Source: Polaribacter porphyrae (GTDB lineage: Bacteria > Bacteroidota > Bacteroidia > Flavobacteriales > Flavobacteriaceae). Taken from it: a stretch of 64,000 bases of DNA. Location of the stretch: positions 2,781,554 to 2,845,553 of the forward strand of contig NZ_MSCN01000001.1 in assembly GCF_002954685.1 (NCBI RefSeq), given 5' to 3'. Shown here in pieces: positions 60,623 through 64,000 of the stretch (position 1 is its first letter; the number at the start of each line of letters is the position of its first letter). The translations under genes and the position numbers were made by a program. Below the pieces are notes generated by a model, which made no database searches, was not told where the DNA came from, and saw only the letters and a list, made by a program, of their open reading frames with translations.

Positions 60623-60648
60623 GTTTCTTTGCCAAGAATAATAATATT

Positions 60649-61272
60649 ATGAACTTTTTAATTTGTCTATTTTCAGGTTTTATCATCGCTTCTTTAGGAA
60701 GCATAACTCCTAGTTTTTTAAACTTAACAGTTGTAAAGTTTAGTTTAAGAAACGGAAAAAAACCGGCTTACTATTTAATTGGTGGTTATGCAACAATATT
60801 GTTTTTTCAAGCAAATATTGGAGCATATTTAGCTAGTATTTTGATGGAAAATTCAGAATATATTACTTTAATTCAGAAAATTGGTACAGCAATTCTTCTC
60901 TTACTTTCTATAAACTTTTTTAGATTACATTTTTCATCAAAAGAGCAAAAAAAAGATGTAGAAATTCCAAAATCGAAAGCTTATTTACACGGAATTACAA
61001 TGTCATTATTAAATATGATGGCTATTCCCTTTTATTTTACATTTATCTCTATTTTAATAGGAATGGAATATTTTGAATATTCGTATATAAACGCCCTTTA
61101 CTTTTCTATTGGTTCTACAATGGGATCATTTACATTATATGCTATCTATGCAATTGTTGCTAAAAGAATTGAACATAAACTTACATATATCGCTTCTAAA
61201 ATGGATTTTATTTTAGGTTGCTTAACAGGAGTTGTAGCTATTGGAAACTTAATTCATTTGTTTTATAAGTAA
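60649..61272 (+). CDS. LysE-family exporter (first of a pair)
   Basis: The 207 residues are very hydrophobic with about six helices and the LysE/RhtB start FSGFIIASLGSITPSFLNLTVVKF (about 9-32). A cytoplasmic loop KEQKKDVEIPKSKAYLHGITMS (about 93-114) separates the halves. The exported metabolite is unknown. A second, related but frameshifted gene follows after 43 bases, so this is a tandem pair of paralogues. Confidence 0.85.
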   Translation: MNFLICLFSGFIIASLGSITPSFLNLTVVKFSLRNGKKPAYYLIGGYATILFFQANIGAYLASILMENSEYITLIQKIGTAILLLLSINFFRLHFSSKEQKKDVEIPKSKAYLHGITMSLLNMMAIPFYFTFISILIGMEYFEYSYINALYFSIGSTMGSFTLYAIYAIVAKRIEHKLTYIASKMDFILGCLTGVVAIGNLIHLFYK

Positions 61273-61315
61273 TCATTTTAAAAATTTTACGACAGAATTG
61301 TTATAAGATAATAGA

Positions 61316-61926
61316 ATGTTTTCACTTTTTTTCTTTGGATTTCTTTTTGCCTTTTTAGGATATACGCCACCAAGCGTGTTGAACATGACAGCGTTAAAAA
61401 TACGATTGGATACTAATAGAAGAGAGTTTACAAAATTTAGTTTAGGTGTTTCATTGATTGTTTTAATTCAAGTAAGCTATCTATTTACCTAACAGATTAC
61501 ATTAGTAGAAACCCTGAATTTCTATCATTTTTAGAAAAACTAGGGATAGTAGTTTTATTAATATTATCAATCTATTTTTTTCAAAAAAACACCAAAGAAA
61601 AGAAACAACTAAAATTCACAAAAAAGACAAAGAATGCTTTTTTTACAGGAATCATATTATCTACCTTTAATATGTTTGCAATTCCATTTTTCTGTGGGGT
61701 AACAGCTTTTTTAATGGGTTTTAAGTTGATGAACTTCGAAACCACTTCAATTTTACTTTTTGTTATTGGTGCAGTACTTGGCACATTTTATATTCTATAT
61801 TTATATGGAAAATATGCAGTAAAAATCCAACAGAAAACAGGAAATATGACCCAAAATATCAATCTAATTTTATGTTTTATTACAGCTGGTTTTGCTTTAT
61901 TTACTTTCCTTAAATTTGTAGTATAA
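61316..61926 (+). pseudogene. Second LysE-type exporter, frameshifted
   Basis: From the ATG at 61316 the frame gives FLFAFLGYTPPSVLNMTAL and runs 58 codons to a stop at 61490-61492. Coding sense continues in another frame (YLTDYISRNPEFLSFLEKLG and on) to the TAA at 61924-61926, including the fragment from 61672 with VIGAVLGTFYILYLYGKYAV. A net loss of one base near 61473-61482 explains it. The restored protein would be about 203 residues with six helices, a paralogue of the upstream gene. Decay or a sequencing error. Confidence 0.8.
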
Positions 61927-61935
61927 ATTCTATAA

Positions 61936-62775
61936 ATGAAAATTCTTAAAAATATAATAGTTGATGGAAAACATCAAAAACCAATTATAACTGATGTCTT
62001 TTACAAAGAAAATCATCAACCTAAAAAAGTGGTTATTTTTTGTCACGGATACAAAGGCTTTAAAGATTGGGGTGCTTGGAATTTAATGGCAAAAGCATTT
62101 GCAAATGCTGATTTTTTCTTCATCAAATTCAACTTTTCTCATAATGGGGGTACAGTTGAGCAACCTATAGATTTTCCGGATTTAGAAGCTTTTGGAAATA
62201 ACAATTACACTAAAGAATTAGATGATCTGGAGTCTGTTATGAATTGGATTTCTACAAACTCTGATTTTAAAAATGAGGCTAATACTAATAAAATCTTTTT
62301 AATAGGACACAGTAGAGCAGGAGGAATTGTATTGTTAAAATCGAATGAAGATATAAGAGTAAAAAAAGTAATTACGTTAGCTGGAGTTTGTGATTTTGGT
62401 AAAAGATCATCAACTATTGGCGATTTAGAACAATGGAAAAAAAACGGGGTTAAGTATGTAGCAAATGGACGAACCAAACAAAATATGCCTCATTTTATTC
62501 AATTTTATGAAGATTTTAAACAAAATAAAGAACGTTTAAATATTCAAAAAGCTACAGAGAATTTAGAAATTCCACATTTAATAATTCACGGAGATGATGA
62601 TACTTCAGTATTCATCAATGAAGCTGAAAATCTTAAAAAATGGAATCCTGAAAGCGAATATAAAATTATTAAAAATGCGAATCATGTTTTTAATGTTTCT
62701 CATCCTTGGCAGCAAGAAATGTTATCAAAAGAAATGGATGAGGTTGTTGTAACTTGTGTTGATTTTTTGGGATAA
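61936..62775 (+). CDS. Alpha/beta hydrolase (dienelactone-hydrolase-like)
   Basis: The 279 residues have oxyanion region VVIFCHGYKGFKDWGAWNLMAKAF (about 31-54), nucleophile elbow LIGHSRAGGIVLL (about 127-139), catalytic acid in IIHGDDDTSVFINEAENL and catalytic His in KNANHVFNVSHPW. No signal peptide, so it is cytoplasmic. The substrate is unknown. It starts nine bases after the frameshifted exporter. Confidence 0.9.
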   Translation: MKILKNIIVDGKHQKPIITDVFYKENHQPKKVVIFCHGYKGFKDWGAWNLMAKAFANADFFFIKFNFSHNGGTVEQPIDFPDLEAFGNNNYTKELDDLESVMNWISTNSDFKNEANTNKIFLIGHSRAGGIVLLKSNEDIRVKKVITLAGVCDFGKRSSTIGDLEQWKKNGVKYVANGRTKQNMPHFIQFYEDFKQNKERLNIQKATENLEIPHLIIHGDDDTSVFINEAENLKKWNPESEYKIIKNANHVFNVSHPWQQEMLSKEMDEVVVTCVDFLG

Positions 62776-62777
62776 AT

Positions 62778-62850
62778 GTCATTACGAATGAGAAACGATT
62801 GAAGTAATCTGTATTTTTTAAACGAGATTGCTTCGTAAACTTGCAAAGAC
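62778..62850. repeat. Family-1 palindromic repeat, copy D (before dinB)
   Basis: 73 bases from GTCATTACGAATGAGAAACG to CTTGCAAAGAC, inner arms GAAGTAATCT and AGATTGCTTC around an AT-rich loop, between the hydrolase stop and dinB. Confidence 0.85.
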
Positions 62851-62878
62851 AAATAACAACTTTTCGTAAATTCGAAAA

Positions 62879-63961
62879 ATGGAACTCCAGCCTCCTTTTC
62901 GTAAAATTATTCATGTAGATATGGATGCATATTATGCTTCTGTAGCACAATTAGACAATCCTGAATTGCGAGGTAAAGCCATTGCAGTAGGAAGTGGAGG
63001 AGATAGAGGGGTTGTTTCTGCAGCAAGTTATGAAGCTCGAAAATACGGAGTAAAATCGGCAATGAGTAATGTGTTGGCGAAACAAAAATGTCCTCATATT
63101 ATTTTTGTGAAATCTGATTTTGCACGATACAAAGAACTTTCCTCAAAGATTAGAGATATTTTCTTTGAGTATACAGATTTAGTTGAACCTCTTTCTTTGG
63201 ATGAAGCTTATTTAGATGTTACTGAAAACAAAAAAGGAAATCCGTCTGCAAATGATATTGCAAAAGAAATAAGACAACGCATTTATGATGAAACAGGTTT
63301 GAGAGCTTCTGCAGGTATTTCCATCAACAAATTTATTGCAAAAGTAGCTTCTGATATCAATAAGCCTAATGGACAAAAAACCGTTCATCCAGATGAGGTT
63401 ATTCAATTTTTGGAAGAACTACCAGTAAACAAATTTTATGGTGTGGGAAAAGTAACTGCTGCTAAAATGTACAATTTAGGCATTTTTGTGGGGAATGATT
63501 TAAAGCAAAAATCATTAGAAGAGTTGGTTTCTTTATTTGGAAAATCAGGAACACATTATTATAATATTGTTCGTGGAATTCATAATAGTGCTGTAAAACC
63601 AAATAGAATTCGAAAATCTGTAGGTGCAGAAAGAACGTTTAGAGAAAATATTTCTTCGGAAGTTTTTATGTTAGATAAACTTAATGATATTGCTGATGAA
63701 ATTGAAAGACGTATGGAAAAATCAAAGACAAAAGGGAAAACGATTACTTTAAAAATTAAATATTCTGATTTTACACAGCAAACAAGAAGCAAGACAATAA
63801 GCAGATTTATTTTTAAAAAGCAAGATTTTTTTCCAATTGTAAAAGAACTTTTATATCAAAAAAAACTTAAGAACTCTGTACGTTTGCTCGGAATTTCTTT
63901 TGGAAATTTAAATACCATAAAAAAAGAACCTGTTTGGGTGCAACTGAAGTTTGATTTTTGA
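62879..63961 (+). CDS. dinB: DNA polymerase IV (Y family)
   Basis: Translesion DNA polymerase. The 360 residues have the catalytic Asp motifs IIHVDMDAYYASVAQ (about 10-24) and PLSLDEAYLDVTENK (about 101-115). Little-finger and helix-hairpin-helix segments follow: VNKFYGVGKVTAAKMYNLGIFVG (about 183-205) and SVGAERTFRENISSEV (about 246-261). It ends KFDF, without a clear clamp-binding QxxLF tail. Length is normal for DinB. The stop is at 63959-63961, close to the window's end. Confidence 0.96.
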   Translation: MELQPPFRKIIHVDMDAYYASVAQLDNPELRGKAIAVGSGGDRGVVSAASYEARKYGVKSAMSNVLAKQKCPHIIFVKSDFARYKELSSKIRDIFFEYTDLVEPLSLDEAYLDVTENKKGNPSANDIAKEIRQRIYDETGLRASAGISINKFIAKVASDINKPNGQKTVHPDEVIQFLEELPVNKFYGVGKVTAAKMYNLGIFVGNDLKQKSLEELVSLFGKSGTHYYNIVRGIHNSAVKPNRIRKSVGAERTFRENISSEVFMLDKLNDIADEIERRMEKSKTKGKTITLKIKYSDFTQQTRSKTISRFIFKKQDFFPIVKELLYQKKLKNSVRLLGISFGNLNTIKKEPVWVQLKFDF

Positions 63962-64000
63962 TGATTTAAACAATTTTATAGTTTTCTTTAGTTTACATTT

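Noticed and set aside
62885..62901. Third copy of the CCTTTTCGTAA repeat seen near 31269
   Set aside because: The match is short and falls on conserved DinB codons at its N-terminus (PPFRKI).
1..64000. CRISPR array, tRNA or rRNA gene, prophage or transposase
   Set aside because: None was seen: gaps are short, no regularly spaced repeats with unique spacers occur, and no integrase or transposase motif was found.

Overview
The window is AT-rich, low-GC chromosomal DNA of a marine-type Flavobacteriaceae bacterium (phylum Bacteroidota), most likely Polaribacter or a close relative. The basis is the protein families (DUF4175, DUF5916, GIN-domain, DUF6427-like and DUF4199 proteins), -7 promoter elements of the Bacteroidota form TAnnTTTG, near-absence of Shine-Dalgarno sites, and the codon use. 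The genus is inference. Nearly all of it is ordinary core genome: about 75 genes, no rRNA or tRNA genes, no CRISPR array, no prophage, no transposase and no recognisable defence or biosynthetic cluster.

Layout. 1-2.3 kb: prs (cut by the window edge), rplY and pth. 2.3-8.4 kb: a minus-strand block with a lipoprotein, queD, a GH3 protein, an M23 peptidase, nadD, gmk, yicC and the remains of an EamA transporter. 8.5-12.9 kb: upp, membrane proteins, trmB, tatA and an O-methyltransferase. 13-14.4 kb: an ECF sigma factor with a small zinc-type putative anti-sigma protein. 14.5-19.3 kb: panB, an S23 four-helix-bundle cassette, a 2-hydroxyacid dehydrogenase, a LuxR-type regulator and small genes, one broken by two frameshifts. 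19.4-26 kb: a methyltransferase, mnmG, ybeY and a giant DUF4175 protein, carrying three parS-like sites. 26-35.2 kb: a barrel protein, gltX, an SPFH protein, a LytTR regulator, a second tatA, a GIN protein, a YbjQ protein and rnr. 35.3-38.7 kb: a lipid kinase, a small membrane ORF, a 0.6 kb very AT-rich gap rich in DnaA-box-like 9-mers, rpiB, a GNAT protein and a pseudouridine synthase. 38.7-48.2 kb: hydrolases, recA, a PspC-like mini gene, dut, gpsA, an MFS transporter, a DUF547 protein, a glycosyltransferase and a CPBP protease. 48.2-64 kb: a repeat-filled gap, glpD, small enzymes, an NhaC antiporter, DUF5916, an L,D-transpeptidase, pheS, gdhA, two LysE-type exporters (one frameshifted), a hydrolase and dinB.

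Two things stand out. First, the parS-like cluster around mnmG and the DnaA-box-rich gap upstream of rpiB, about 14 kb apart, suggest that this window covers the chromosome origin region. Second, dispersed palindromic repeats are present in intergenic copies (around 32.8, 37.1, 37.6 and 62.8 kb, with a second family near 46.0 and 48.3 kb). Arms of the same repeats appear to sit in frame inside two essential-type genes, gltX and rnr, where they add short extra peptide segments. This resembles the protein-inserted palindromic elements known from Rickettsia. I consider it the most interesting observation here. It is read by eye from the sequence and needs alignment against relatives.
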